The notes under the pieces are model-generated. The model did not search any database. It saw nothing but the letters and a program-made list of their open reading frames with translations, and was not told where the DNA came from. 64,000 nucleotides of DNA from Aliiroseovarius sp. Z3 (lineage in GTDB: Bacteria > Pseudomonadota > Alphaproteobacteria > Rhodobacterales > Rhodobacteraceae): assembly GCF_029105185.1 (NCBI RefSeq), contig NZ_JAFMZK010000001.1, positions 1-64,000 of the forward strand, written 5' to 3'. Position numbers and translations under genes: made by a program. Positions 55,137 through 64,000 of this stretch are shown piece after piece (position 1 is the first letter of the stretch; each line of letters opens with the position of its first letter).

Positions 55137-56960
55137 TTACTGATCTGACGACCGTGCCTGCCGTTTCCGCTCATGCGGGTCAAGATAGCGTTTGCGCAGA
55201 CGGATGTTGTTCGGTGTGACCTCGACCAGCTCGTCATTGTCGATATAGGCGATGGCCTCTTCCAGCGACAGGGTGATCGGGGTGGTCAGGCGCACCGCTT
55301 CGTCGGTGCCCGAGGCGCGCACGTTGGTCAGTTTCTTGCCTTTCAGCGGGTTCACCTCAAGGTCGTTCTCGCGCGAATGCTCGCCGATGATCATACCCTG
55401 ATACACGTCTTCCTGCGCGCCGATGAACATACGACCACGATCTTCGAGGTTCCACAGTGCATAAGCGACCGAAGTGCCGTTCTCCATCGAGATCAAAACG
55501 CCTGCGCGACGGCCCGGAATATTGCCCTTGTGCGGTGCCCAGCCGTGGAATACGCGGTTCAGAACACCGGTGCCGCGCGTGTCGGTCAGAAATTCACCGT
55601 GATAGCCGATCAGCCCGCGCGATGGCACATGGGCGATGATCCGGGTCTTACCCGCACCTGCGGGCTTCATCTCGGTCATTTCGCCCTTGCGCGATCCGGT
55701 CAATTTCTCGATCACCGCGCCGGAATATTCGTCATCCACGTCGATGGTGACTTCTTCGATCGGTTCGACGGTCTGGTCGTCTTCTTCGCGCATGATCACC
55801 TGCGGGCGCGAGATCGACAATTCGAACCCTTCGCGGCGCATGTTTTCGATCAGAACACCCATCTGCAATTCGCCACGACCCGATACTTCGAAGGCTTCGC
55901 CGCCGGGTGTGTCGGCGACCTTGATGGCGACGTTGCTTTCCGCTTCTTTCAGCAGACGTTCGCGGATGACGCGCGACTGCACCTTCTTGCCATCACGACC
56001 TGCCAATGGGCTGTCATTGATGCCGAAGGTCACGGTGATTGTGGGCGGGTCGATGGGCTGGGCGTCCAGCGGTTCATCAACGGCGAGCGCACAGATCGTA
56101 TCGGCCACGGTCGCCTTGGACATACCGGCCAGCGAGACGATGTCGCCCGCCACAGCCTCATCAATGTCCTGCTGGGCCAGACCACGGAAGGCCTGAATGC
56201 GGGTGACGCGGAATTGTTCGATCTTCTGCCCGACGCGCGACAGGGCCTGCACGGTTGCGCCCACTTTAAGACGCCCGGTCTCAACCCGTCCGGTCAGCAG
56301 ACGGCCAACGAAGGGGTCTGCGCCCAGCGTGGTCGCCAGCATCGAGAAATCTTCATCCTGATGGGCGATCTGCTTGGGCTTCGGCACATGGTTCACGATC
56401 AGGTTGAACAAGGCATGCAGGTCTTTGCGCGGCCCGTCCAGTTCGGCATCCGCCCAGCCGTTGCGGCCCGAGGCATACATGTGCGGGAAATCAAGTTGAT
56501 CATCGTCTGCGCCAAGGTTGGCAAACAGGTCAAAGCATTCGTCCAGCGCGCGGTCGGGTTCGGCGTCGGGCTTGTCGACCTTGTTCAGAACGACAATGGG
56601 GCGCAGGCCAAGCGCCAGCGCCTTCGAGGTCACGAATTTGGTCTGTGGCATCGGGCCTTCGGCGGCGTCCACCAGCAGGACAACCCCATCGACCATCGAC
56701 AGGATGCGCTCAACCTCGCCCCCGAAATCGGCGTGGCCGGGGGTGTCGACGATGTTGATCCGCGTGCCTTTCCATTCGACCGATGTCGGCTTTGCGAAGA
56801 TCGTGATTCCGCGTTCACGCTCCAGATCGTTCGAATCCATGGCGCGTTCGGCCACGGCCTGGTTTTCCCGGAACGCGCCGGATTGTTTCAGAAGCTCGTC
56901 GACAAGGGTCGTTTTGCCGTGGTCAACGTGTGCGATGATCGCGATATTGCGCAGGTCCAT
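55137..56960 (-). CDS. typA: Translational GTPase TypA/BipA
   Basis: A 607-residue ribosome-binding GTPase: P-loop [16 protein letters not shown] (switch I), [12 protein letters not shown] (G3), NKVDKPDAE (G4) and TSKAL region, then EF-G-like domains and the BipA C-terminal domain ([16 protein letters not shown]). It aids ribosome assembly and stress responses. The antisense frame opposite it is not a gene. Confidence 0.96.
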   Translation of the reverse strand: MDLRNIAIIAHVDHGKTTLVDELLKQSGAFRENQAVAERAMDSNDLERERGITIFAKPTSVEWKGTRINIVDTPGHADFGGEVERILSMVDGVVLLVDAAEGPMPQTKFVTSKALALGLRPIVVLNKVDKPDAEPDRALDECFDLFANLGADDDQLDFPHMYASGRNGWADAELDGPRKDLHALFNLIVNHVPKPKQIAHQDEDFSMLATTLGADPFVGRLLTGRVETGRLKVGATVQALSRVGQKIEQFRVTRIQAFRGLAQQDIDEAVAGDIVSLAGMSKATVADTICALAVDEPLDAQPIDPPTITVTFGINDSPLAGRDGKKVQSRVIRERLLKEAESNVAIKVADTPGGEAFEVSGRGELQMGVLIENMRREGFELSISRPQVIMREEDDQTVEPIEEVTIDVDDEYSGAVIEKLTGSRKGEMTEMKPAGAGKTRIIAHVPSRGLIGYHGEFLTDTRGTGVLNRVFHGWAPHKGNIPGRRAGVLISMENGTSVAYALWNLEDRGRMFIGAQEDVYQGMIIGEHSRENDLEVNPLKGKKLTNVRASGTDEAVRLTTPITLSLEEAIAYIDNDELVEVTPNNIRLRKRYLDPHERKRQARSSDQ

Positions 56961-57087
56961 AGGGCCACCTTAAGGGGAGAACGTGTTAAACGTGTTAGAA
57001 GTTAGGGCGCGCATAGCCCGGTTGGGACGCGAAAGCCACCCTAAAAACCAATCTGGCAGAATTTCGTGCGGCTTGGCGCGCAAGCCA

Positions 57088-57417
57088 TCAATGCTGGGCG
57101 GATTGCGAAAACAGGTGGATGATCAGGATACCGCCAAGGATCATCGCCAAACCGATCAGCGCGGGCAGATCAAGCCGCTGCCCGAACAGCCCATAGCCGA
57201 TGGCGGCAATCAGCACGATCCCCAGCCCGGACCAGATCGCATAGGCGACGCCGACCGCCATGTATTTCAGCGCCCATCCCAACAGGGCAAAACTGATGCC
57301 ATAGGCGACGACCACCGTGACCGATGGCCAGAGCCGGCTGAATTGCTGGCTGGCCTGCAGGGCGGTGGTGCCGATGGTTTCCGCGACCACGGCGAAGAAC
57401 AGGATCAGGTAAGGCAT
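57088..57417 (-). CDS. emrE: SMR family multidrug efflux protein (EmrE-like)
   Basis: A 109-residue four-helix exporter. The essential Glu13 in AETIGTTALQAS and YAIWSGLGIVLI and FGQRLDLPALIG match EmrE. It works as an antiparallel dimer exchanging protons for cationic drugs or quaternary ammonium compounds. Start at 57417 has GAGG upstream. The preceding enoyl-CoA hydratase gene ends 20 bp away on the same strand. Confidence 0.92.
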   Translation of the reverse strand: MPYLILFFAVVAETIGTTALQASQQFSRLWPSVTVVVAYGISFALLGWALKYMAVGVAYAIWSGLGIVLIAAIGYGLFGQRLDLPALIGLAMILGGILIIHLFSQSAQH

Positions 57418-57437
57418 GATGACCTCGTGACAAGGGG

Positions 57438-58235
57438 TTATTGGGACTGGTCCCAATCCGGTTTACGTTTTTCGATAAAGGCGGCGATCCCTTCTTCGGT
57501 GTCGCGCAGCATCATGTTCTCGACCATCGCGGCCCCGGCGAAGGCATAGGCGCCCTGCAGCGACATTCCGGCCTGATCGTAAAAGCCCGCCTTGCCAATC
57601 CTGACCGCAGCCCCAAGCTTCGAGGCCACGGTCTGCGCCAGTTCATCGGTTGCCGTGCGCAATTGGTCATGCGGCACGACCCGGTTGACCAGCCCGACCT
57701 CGCGCGCCCGGTCGGTGCCGATAAATTCACCCGTGGTCAGCATTTCGAACGCGACCTTGCGCGGCACGTTGCGGGTCAGGGCCACCATCGGGGTCGAGCA
57801 GAACAGCCCGATATTCACACCGTTCACACCAAACCGTGTGCCTTCGGCAGCAACGGCCATGTCGCAGGTCGCAAGCAACTGGCAACCGGCAGCGGTTACA
57901 ATACCATGGGCTTCGGCAATGACCGGTTGCGGCAGGCGGGGGATCATGCACATGACCTCGGCGCAGCGATCGAACAGGTCTTTGAAATATGCCGCGCCAC
58001 CATCTTCGGCCTGACGCCCGGCGGTCATTTCCTTCAGGTCATGGCCCGCGCAGAATACCTTGCCAGCCCCGGCAATCACGACCGCACGGATACTGTCATC
58101 CTGTGCCAATGCCTGAAATTCATCCTTCAGCGCGGCCAGCATCGCATCCGACAGCGCGTTCAGCGCGCCGGGGTTGTTCAGGGTCAAACGCGCAACTGAC
58201 GCAGCGTCCTCTCGGATCAATAGTGGGTCTGCCAT
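57438..58235 (-). CDS. Enoyl-CoA hydratase/isomerase family protein
   Basis: A 265-residue crotonase-fold enzyme. The CoA-binding and oxyanion segments AGAGKVFCAGHDLKEM and EAHGIVTAAGCQLLATCDMAVA are present. In the second region the classic catalytic Glu pair is partly changed (GVNIGLFCSTP in place of a GEx loop), so it may not be a standard hydratase. Precise substrate unknown. ATG at 58235 with GAGGA upstream is preferred to a TTG at 58250. Confidence 0.82.
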   Translation of the reverse strand: MADPLLIREDAASVARLTLNNPGALNALSDAMLAALKDEFQALAQDDSIRAVVIAGAGKVFCAGHDLKEMTAGRQAEDGGAAYFKDLFDRCAEVMCMIPRLPQPVIAEAHGIVTAAGCQLLATCDMAVAAEGTRFGVNGVNIGLFCSTPMVALTRNVPRKVAFEMLTTGEFIGTDRAREVGLVNRVVPHDQLRTATDELAQTVASKLGAAVRIGKAGFYDQAGMSLQGAYAFAGAAMVENMMLRDTEEGIAAFIEKRKPDWDQSQ

Positions 58236-58292
58236 CTTGTCCTCGCTCAATATTCTGGCCCACGATAGGCGGGAAAATCACGGGGGGAAACC

Positions 58293-58718
58293 ATGCAATT
58301 GAAAATGTCACGCGAAGACCTTCAAGCCTTCATGGAGACAGCGTTTCCACAAGTCGCCCCGGATTTCGAGGTGGCAGATGTCGCGCCCATGGAGATTACC
58401 GTGCGCACGCGCATCGGTGACAAGCATCTGCGGCCCGGCGGTACAGTGTCGGGGCCGACGATGTTTGCGCTGGCAGATGTGTCGATCTATCTGGCGATCC
58501 TTGCGATGATCGGGCCGAAGGCGCTGGCTGTGACCACGAATTGTTCGATTGATTTCATGCGTAAACCGGCGGCGAACACGGACCTTGTGGCGCATGCACG
58601 GCTGCACAAGCTGGGCCGCGTCCTTGCGGTGGGGGATGTGCTGATCCATTCCGAAGGCAACGATGCGCCGGTTGCCCGCGCCAGTTTGACCTACTCGATT
58701 CCACCCGAACGGGCTTGA
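58293..58718 (+). CDS. PaaI-type hot-dog thioesterase
   Basis: A 141-residue hot-dog-fold thioesterase of the PaaI/YdiI type. LRPGGTVSGPTMFALADVSIYLAILAM holds the active-site region (Gly-rich turn and Asp), and the C-terminal LTYSIPPERA completes the domain. It hydrolyses acyl- or aryl-CoA thioesters. Divergent from the enoyl-CoA hydratase gene, so the two may share a promoter region. Confidence 0.86.
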   Translation: MQLKMSREDLQAFMETAFPQVAPDFEVADVAPMEITVRTRIGDKHLRPGGTVSGPTMFALADVSIYLAILAMIGPKALAVTTNCSIDFMRKPAANTDLVAHARLHKLGRVLAVGDVLIHSEGNDAPVARASLTYSIPPERA

Positions 58719-58770
58719 CCACCGCCGGGGATTGACGCACCAAAAAGCAACCCCAAGCGACGAGGCCCCA

Positions 58771-59769
58771 ATGTCCGAGCACTCACCCGACATCCCCGAT
58801 CCCATCACCCCCCCGGCAGACCAAAGCCGCCTAGCGCATTTTCCGGTGACCTTCTTTGCCATTGTCATGGGCTTGATGGGGTTGGCGCTGGCCTTGCACG
58901 CGGGGGCTCCGGCGGCCCTTTGGCTGGCACAGGCATCATCCCTTGTGCTGTTGATTGGCATCGCGGTTTTCCTGGTCATCCTGGCGTTCTATCTGGCCAA
59001 GGCCCTGCGCTATCCGGCGATGGTGGCCGAGGAATGGCATCACCCTGTGAAACTTGCCTTTTTCCCGACGGTCACGGTGTCGCTGCTGTTGATGGCCACG
59101 GCTGTGTTTCCTTACAATGAAATGTGGGCCACGTGGATCTGGCTGGCTGGCGTCGCGGGGCAGGGTGTTCTGACCATAGCGGTTGTAACGGGTTGGATCA
59201 GTCATCGCAGCTTTCAGGTGGGACATCTGACCCCCGCATGGTTCATCCCCGCAGTCGGCAACGTCATCGTTCCGATCCTTGGGGCCCGCATTGGGTATAT
59301 CGAGATTTCGTGGCTGTTCTTCTCCGGCGGTATCATCTTCTGGATCGTGCTTCTGACATTGGTGATGAACCGGCTGATTTTCCATGATCCGATTGTCGCC
59401 CGGTTGTTTCCGACGATGGTGATCCTGATCGCCCCGCCCGCTGTCGCCTTTCTGGCCTATGTCAGTATGATTGGCTCAGTCGACGGTTTTGCCCGTATTT
59501 TGTTGAACGCGGGTTATATTTTTGCGGCCCTTGTCGCGGCGCAGGTGCCGAAACTCGTCAGACTGCCGTTCGCCCTCAGCTGGTGGGCGCTGAGTTTTCC
59601 GCTGGCTGCGTTAACGATCGCCTCGTTGCGTTTTGCACAGTTGGAGGGGTCGCGCGGGCATCAGACCATCGGTCTTCTGATCCTGACACTGCTGTCACTG
59701 GTGATTGCCGGACTGATCTGGCGTACATTGCTAGCCGTCATACGCGGTGAAATCTGCCGCCCGGAGTAG
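58771..59769 (+). CDS. SLAC1/TehA-type channel or exporter (TDT family), second copy
   Basis: A 332-residue membrane protein, about ten helices, start FPVTFFAIVMGLMGLALALH (the TDT family first helix), followed by long hydrophobic segments and a KLAFFPTVTVSLLLMATAVFPYNE segment. The same family as the gene at 18.3 kb but clearly different in sequence. Substrate unknown; TehA-like or SLAC1-like anion export. The ATG at 58771 with GAGG 5 nt upstream is preferred to 58732. Confidence 0.82.
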   Translation: MSEHSPDIPDPITPPADQSRLAHFPVTFFAIVMGLMGLALALHAGAPAALWLAQASSLVLLIGIAVFLVILAFYLAKALRYPAMVAEEWHHPVKLAFFPTVTVSLLLMATAVFPYNEMWATWIWLAGVAGQGVLTIAVVTGWISHRSFQVGHLTPAWFIPAVGNVIVPILGARIGYIEISWLFFSGGIIFWIVLLTLVMNRLIFHDPIVARLFPTMVILIAPPAVAFLAYVSMIGSVDGFARILLNAGYIFAALVAAQVPKLVRLPFALSWWALSFPLAALTIASLRFAQLEGSRGHQTIGLLILTLLSLVIAGLIWRTLLAVIRGEICRPE

Positions 59770-60136
59770 GACGACAAGCTGGTCGTCACGGGATCAGACG
59801 GGATACATAAAGGGCAGGGCGGATGTGCCGTTCTGGACAGCGGTAACGCCTGTCTCCAGACCGACCTCCGGTTGGAAAAAGCCCGCTTCACGTCGACGTT
59901 GGGTATTTGCACTCATAATAGGCGGCGTTTGACGGGATGACCGACTCGCACAAGACCCTATCCCGCGCCTCGTTAAGTGAAGGAATTGGCCAGATGAGCG
60001 GTTAAATGTATGGGGTATAATAATACCATAATTTTAAGTGTAAGAATTATATAGATAAATTGCATTTGATGGTGCTTGACCTGTCGCTGGAAATCACTAA
60101 AACCACCGCATCCGAAACCCAATCAGGGCTGAATCA
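59770..60136. other. A/T-rich intergenic region before rplM
   Basis: About 370 bp without a supported gene. It holds an imperfect AT-rich hairpin around 60,009-60,030 (GGTAT-AATA-ATACC) and the probable rplM promoter. A 40-codon minus-strand frame (59,794-59,916) has no ribosome site and is not called. Confidence 0.5.
60076..60103 (+). promoter_or_regulatory. Probable promoter of rplM-rpsI
   Basis: TTGACC and TAAAAC, 16 nt apart, end 33 bp before the rplM ATG. Confidence 0.5.
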
Positions 60137-60601
60137 ATGAAAACCTTCTCTGCAACGCCTGCAGATATCGACAAAAAGTGGATCCTGATCGACGCTGAAG
60201 GCGTTGTTCTGGGCCGTCTTGCATCGATCATCGCAATGCGTCTTCGTGGCAAACACAAAGCCTCGTTCACACCGCACATGGACATGGGTGACAACGTCAT
60301 CGTGATCAACGCGGACAAAGTTCAAATGACCGGCAAGAAGCGCACCGACAAGGTGCACTACTGGCACACCGGTTATCCGGGCGGTATCAAATCCCGCACC
60401 GCTGGCCAGATCCTTGAGGGTGAGCACCCCGAGCGTCTGCTGACCAAAGCCGTGCAGCGCATGCTGCCCGGCGGTCCGCTGAGCCGCAAGCAGATGACCA
60501 ATCTGCGCGTCTATGCCGGCGCCGAGCATCCGCACGAGGCGCAAAGCCCCGAAGTGCTGGATGTCAAATCCATGAACGCCAAAAACACGCGTGAGGGCTG
60601 A
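60137..60601 (+). CDS. rplM: 50S ribosomal protein L13
   Basis: A 154-residue L13, an early 50S assembly protein. [34 protein letters not shown] and the C-terminal [17 protein letters not shown] are clear. Two bases separate its stop from the rpsI start. Confidence 0.97.
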   Translation: MKTFSATPADIDKKWILIDAEGVVLGRLASIIAMRLRGKHKASFTPHMDMGDNVIVINADKVQMTGKKRTDKVHYWHTGYPGGIKSRTAGQILEGEHPERLLTKAVQRMLPGGPLSRKQMTNLRVYAGAEHPHEAQSPEVLDVKSMNAKNTREG

Positions 60602-60603
60602 TC

Positions 60604-61101
60604 ATGACTGAAGAGATCAAAACACTCGAAGACCTGAACGCCGTTGCCGAAGGCACCGAAGCCGCCGGAACCGTGGTCGAAACCGCCGCCCCCCGCGAGC
60701 CCGTCCGTGACGAGCTGGGCCGTTCCTATGCCACCGGCAAGCGGAAAGACGCCGTTGCCCGCGTGTGGATCAAGCCGGGTTCCGGCAAGGTCACCGTGAA
60801 CGGCAAGGATATGGACAAGTATTTCGCGCGTCCCGTTCTGCAGCTGATCGTGCGCCAACCCGAGCAGATTGCCGGTGTTGAAGGCGAATTCGACGTGGTT
60901 GCCACCGTCAAGGGCGGCGGTCTGTCCGGCCAAGCCGGTGCCGTGAAACACGGGATTTCCAAAGCCTTGCAGCTTTACGAACCCAGCCTGCGTGGCGCCC
61001 TGAAAGCCGCTGGCTTCCTGACCCGCGACTCGCGCGTTGTGGAACGTAAGAAATACGGTAAAGCCAAAGCCCGTAAGAGCTTCCAGTTCTCGAAGCGTTA
61101 A
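60604..61101 (+). CDS. rpsI: 30S ribosomal protein S9
   Basis: A 165-residue S9. The core [37 protein letters not shown] and the basic end [11 protein letters not shown] (which contacts P-site tRNA) are clear. It is about 35 residues longer than E. coli S9 because of an acidic N-terminal extension, usual in alphaproteobacteria. Confidence 0.97.
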   Translation: MTEEIKTLEDLNAVAEGTEAAGTVVETAAPREPVRDELGRSYATGKRKDAVARVWIKPGSGKVTVNGKDMDKYFARPVLQLIVRQPEQIAGVEGEFDVVATVKGGGLSGQAGAVKHGISKALQLYEPSLRGALKAAGFLTRDSRVVERKKYGKAKARKSFQFSKR

Positions 61102-61122
61102 TCGCTGCGAGCATATTTTGCG

Positions 61123-61149
61123 AAAGGGCTGCCCGCGGGCGGCCCTTTT
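61123..61149 (+). terminator. Rho-independent terminator after rpsI
   Basis: AAAGGGC-T-GCCC-GC-GGGC-G-GCCCTTTT hairpin with a T-run, 22 nt after the rpsI stop. Confidence 0.9.
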
Positions 61150-61233
61150 CATTTCTGCCTGATCGTTCGGTGGCTTTTCGTGTTGCGAGCGTTGGGGCGA
61201 TGGCCTATATCCCGCCCAGACCTTGTGTCACTG

Positions 61234-61310
<77 letters not shown>

Positions 61311-61345
61311 TTTCTCAATATGAAAATCAGATGTTTGCGGTTGGG

Positions 61346-62086
61346 TTAGACCCGATACCGGGTCACGAAGTTTCGCAGGATCTTCGCTGGCGCATGCACG
61401 TTCGCCGCGTGCACCATATCAATCAGGGCTTCGGCCTCTTCGGGGGGGAAATAGCCGTGGTGTTTGTAGATGCCGATACGTGTTTCAAAGGTGTTGGCGT
61501 CGGCTTCGGGGTGAAACTGCGTGGCGTAGACATTCTGCCCGTACCGGATCATTTGAAACGGACAGCGCGGTGATGAGACCAGATGCTGGCAGCCTTCGGG
61601 CAGGTGCTGCATCGCTTCTTTGTGACCTACAAATGCCTCGAACGTTTTTGGAATCCCGTCAAGCAAGGGGTCGGCACGCCCGTCATCCGTGATCTCACAC
61701 GCGCTGGCGCTGACCGGTTCGCCGTAGTTTTCCTTGGATACAGATCCCGGCTCCAGATGATGGCCAAGAATGCCGATCCCATAGCAGCATCCCAGAAAGG
61801 GAATGTCTTGCGTGGTGATTTTCGGCATCAGGGCCAGGCATTGGGCCTCGATCCGCGCTTCGATTGGGGCTTTCTTTTCGGGGGCATCCGATACGCAACC
61901 CGGTCCGCCCCCGACAATCACGCCTGCATAGTTGTTCAGGTTCAGATCGGCGGGGATGTTCTGCTGATCCAGTCGGATACGGTGAACGTGGTCTTTGTCC
62001 AACCCGCCCTTTGACAGGAAGGCTTGAAACTCATCATCGGACGCATCGGTTTCCGGGCGAAGTTGCAGGATCAGAAAGGGGTTCAT
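61346..62086 (-). CDS. Class I glutamine amidotransferase-like protein
   Basis: A 246-residue GATase1 domain protein. Catalytic Cys in LGCCYGIGILGHHL and His-Glu in TQFHPEAD are present; GVIVGGGPGCVSD is the oxyanion strand. It resembles stand-alone GMP-synthase-like amidotransferases (YfeJ type) used in various small-molecule pathways; substrate unknown. It stands alone between tRNA-Arg and the cytochrome operon. Confidence 0.83.
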   Translation of the reverse strand: MNPFLILQLRPETDASDDEFQAFLSKGGLDKDHVHRIRLDQQNIPADLNLNNYAGVIVGGGPGCVSDAPEKKAPIEARIEAQCLALMPKITTQDIPFLGCCYGIGILGHHLEPGSVSKENYGEPVSASACEITDDGRADPLLDGIPKTFEAFVGHKEAMQHLPEGCQHLVSSPRCPFQMIRYGQNVYATQFHPEADANTFETRIGIYKHHGYFPPEEAEALIDMVHAANVHAPAKILRNFVTRYRV

Positions 62087-62269
62087 GGGTGCCTCGTGTC
62101 ACGTCGCCAGACGATGGCAAAGCGTGGGGCCGGGGTCAATCGCCGGGTGCCCTGGGTGTAGCCCCGTGCGGCATTTTGGCATTAGGTGGCCGCGGCCGAC
62201 CCTGATACATATTAGAATAGCAGAATGTATTCCTCCGCCGCGCGAACCGGAGCAGAGGAGGGCAGAGCC

Positions 62270-63928
62270 ATGAATAGAGTTTTCGCAACGATCCTGTCGC
62301 TTGGTTTGATCGCCGGTGGAGCAGGGTTCGCCATTGCCGAAAGCAATCCCGCGACGCCTGTGCCGCCGCCTGCACCCGCGCGGTCGATTTCCAGCGCCAC
62401 AGCGGATCACACGAAGTTCGATATCCTGAAAAAGCCCTTCGCGTCTGGCCCAGAGGTCACAGAAGCCTGTGTCAGCTGCCACACCGAGGCGGATGACCAG
62501 ATCATGCACTCGATCCATTTTGAATGGAAATACGCCAGCGATAGTGGGCAAATGCTGGGGAAATCACAGGTTATCAATGCGTTCTGCGGCAACGTGGCCG
62601 GTAATGAACCGCGGTGCACGTCCTGTCATGCGGGCTATGGCTGGGACGATATGTCGAAGACGGCTGAACAGGCGGGCGCAGTGCCGGACTGTCTGGTGTG
62701 CCATGATCGGTCGGGCCAATACACCAAGACGGCCACGGGCGCAGGACACCCGCCGCTTGCGCCGGTAAAGCCCGGCACCAAAACCATCACGGGGGCGGCG
62801 GCCTGGCCGGTTGATCTGTCCAAGGCAGCGCAGTCGGTCGGGATGCCGGGGCGCGACAATTGCGGCAACTGCCATTTCTATGGTGGTGGCGGAGACAATG
62901 TGAAACACGGCGACCTTAGCTCGGCGCTGTATGCTCCACCGAAAGAGGTGGACGTGCACATGTCGCCCGACGGTCTGAACTTCACCTGCTCGACCTGTCA
63001 CGTTGAGGACAAGCACAATTGGGCCGGGTCACGCTATGACACGGTCGCCAAGGACATGGTCGGGCGTGGCAAGCCGGGCGCCATACGCACGGCGGCGACC
63101 TGCGAAAGCTGCCATGACACCAACCCGCATCCCTTGAACATCAAGGGTGTGAAATTGAATGACCACACCGATAAGCTGGCCTGTCAAACCTGCCATATCC
63201 CTGAATTCGCGCGGGGCGGGGTGGCCACCAAGACCTATTGGGACTGGTCGACAGCGGGCCGCATGGGGGCGGATGGCAAGCCGATGCACGAGGCAAACTA
63301 TGTGCAATCCGATGGGAAAGAGCTGCACACCTATCTGTCCACCAAGGGCGATTTCAAATGGGGTGAAGATGTCGTTCCGCATTACGCGTGGTTCAATGGT
63401 CATGTGGAATATGCCACGGGGGAAGAGATAGATCCCACCGCGCCGGTCGAGGTGAACCGGGTCAACGGAACACCCGGTGGTGTGGACAGTCGGATCTGGC
63501 CTTTCAAACGGATGGAGGGGCGGCAAGCCTATGACACAGACAGCAATAAGCTGGCCTATTCGCATGTCTGGGGTCCGACCACGGACACGGCGTTCTGGAC
63601 CAATTTCGATTGGCCCAAAGCGATCGAGGCGGGGATGAAGGCGGCCGGGCAGCCGTATTCCGGCAACTTCGATTTTGTTGAGACCGAGATGTATTGGCCG
63701 ATCACCCATATGGTTGCACCGGCCAGTGACGCGCTGGATTGCGCGGCCTGTCATGCGCAGGACGGTCGTTTGGACGGAATGGCCGCAGTCTACATGCCCG
63801 GAACCAATCCACGGTCCCCCGCAGGCTTGTTGGGTCTGGCACTAGTGGTGCTGACCCTTTTGGGCGTCGGGTTGCATATTGCACTTCGTATAATTGGTGG
63901 TCGCAAAGGAGGCACGGATCATGGCTAG
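62270..63928 (+). CDS. Octaheme c-type cytochrome, tetrathionate-reductase family
   Basis: A 552-residue exported multiheme protein. Signal peptide of about 23 residues, then eight CxxCH sites at about 67, 116, 141, 198, 240, 278, 305 and 491, matching the octaheme tetrathionate reductase-like family. A C-terminal membrane helix (about 519-541) would anchor it in the inner membrane, unlike soluble Shewanella OTR. The next gene is a cytochrome b, a likely electron donor from quinol. Substrate is unknown (nitrite, hydroxylamine or sulfur compounds reported for relatives). ATG at 62270 with GAGGAGG upstream. Confidence 0.88.
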   Translation: MNRVFATILSLGLIAGGAGFAIAESNPATPVPPPAPARSISSATADHTKFDILKKPFASGPEVTEACVSCHTEADDQIMHSIHFEWKYASDSGQMLGKSQVINAFCGNVAGNEPRCTSCHAGYGWDDMSKTAEQAGAVPDCLVCHDRSGQYTKTATGAGHPPLAPVKPGTKTITGAAAWPVDLSKAAQSVGMPGRDNCGNCHFYGGGGDNVKHGDLSSALYAPPKEVDVHMSPDGLNFTCSTCHVEDKHNWAGSRYDTVAKDMVGRGKPGAIRTAATCESCHDTNPHPLNIKGVKLNDHTDKLACQTCHIPEFARGGVATKTYWDWSTAGRMGADGKPMHEANYVQSDGKELHTYLSTKGDFKWGEDVVPHYAWFNGHVEYATGEEIDPTAPVEVNRVNGTPGGVDSRIWPFKRMEGRQAYDTDSNKLAYSHVWGPTTDTAFWTNFDWPKAIEAGMKAAGQPYSGNFDFVETEMYWPITHMVAPASDALDCAACHAQDGRLDGMAAVYMPGTNPRSPAGLLGLALVVLTLLGVGLHIALRIIGGRKGGTDHG

Positions 63929-64000
63929 ACGCGTTGTAAAAGTTTACCCCCGGTTCGAGCGTTTGTGGCACTGGACGCAGATGGTTATGATCATGGTCCT
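63921..64000 (+). CDS. Cytochrome b (N-terminal fragment), partner of octaheme cytochrome
   Basis: An open frame cut by the window end: 26 codons starting MARRVVKVYPRFERLWHWTQ, with AAAGGAGG 8 nt upstream and an 8-nt overlap with the preceding gene. The start and the WHW segment with a haem-type histidine resemble the cytochrome b561/FdnI-type subunit of quinol-linked complexes. With only 26 residues visible the call leans on the neighbour. Confidence 0.6.
   Translation, partial: MARRVVKVYPRFERLWHWTQMVMIMV

Noticed and set aside
55173-57005. 610-codon plus-strand frame
   Set aside because: It is exactly antisense to typA; high GC makes such mirror frames common, and the protein has no recognisable domain.
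59794-59916. 40-codon minus-strand frame before rplM
   Set aside because: No ribosome site, no domain, and within an otherwise A/T-rich promoter region.

Overview
The window is 64 kb of dense, GC-rich chromosomal DNA from an alphaproteobacterium. Gene content points to the Rhodobacteraceae (Roseobacter group): a cckA-recA-alaS run, an alphaproteobacterial LexA box (GAAC-N7-GAAC) before recA, a DUF1476 F1-ATPase inhibitor next to purC, a stand-alone corrinoid protein and homocysteine methyltransferase in place of one-piece MetH, Entner-Doudoroff genes and a one-cysteine DksA. I see no prophage, insertion sequence, integrase or CRISPR array, so this looks like core genome with a few accessory insertions. 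Species cannot be named from the sequence.

Layout. 1-8 kb: tRNA-Asn, MBL hydrolase, EnvZ-like kinase, phhB, a CAT tRNA, purM-purN, rnd, a lipoprotein and sufE. 7.5-11.5 kb: corrinoid methyl-transfer genes (DUF1638 protein, 61-aa membrane protein, corrinoid protein, bmt), interrupted by a radical SAM gene carrying an in-frame TAG. 11.8-14.1 kb: DUF1476, purC, purS, purQ. 14.1-17.3 kb: dctB-dctD. 17.4-23.9 kb: HpcH/HpaI aldolase, a SLAC1/TehA-type channel, cysS, cimA and an NDUFAF6-like protein. 24-27.8 kb: doeA-doeB and a class III aminotransferase. 27.9-30.4 kb: a coupled rimB-rimK-M14 operon. 30.4-33 kb: edd-eda with a LacI-type operator. 33-42.2 kb: an RlmI-like methyltransferase coupled to a PIN protein, then a long minus-strand run (M48 peptidase, DedA, VWA protein, 52-aa membrane protein, DUF2927 lipoprotein, GNAT, RES/Xre toxin-antitoxin pair, MoxR ATPase). 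42.5-48 kb: dksA, an FAD monooxygenase, a PEP-mutase-family lyase, guaB and rsmB. 48-57 kb: cckA, recA, alaS, DUF1330 and typA. 57-64 kb: an EmrE-like pump, enoyl-CoA hydratase, PaaI thioesterase, a second SLAC1-type channel, rplM-rpsI, tRNA-Arg, a GATase1 protein and an octaheme cytochrome c with its cytochrome b partner, cut by the window end.

Most genes are housekeeping: purine synthesis (purM, purN, purC, purS, purQ, guaB), translation (cysS, alaS, rplM, rpsI, RNA methyltransferases, typA) and regulation (cckA, dksA, dctBD). The regions most worth a second look are the RimB-RimK-M14 operon, the MoxR/VWA cluster that appears split by a toxin-antitoxin insertion whose operator overlaps the moxR stop codon, the dispersed methionine synthase parts with DUF1638, the membrane-anchored octaheme cytochrome, and the radical SAM gene split by a stop codon. 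Start sites were chosen by ribosome-binding site and family length and often differ from the longest ORF. Family calls rest on recognised motifs and recalled homologues; no database search was run.
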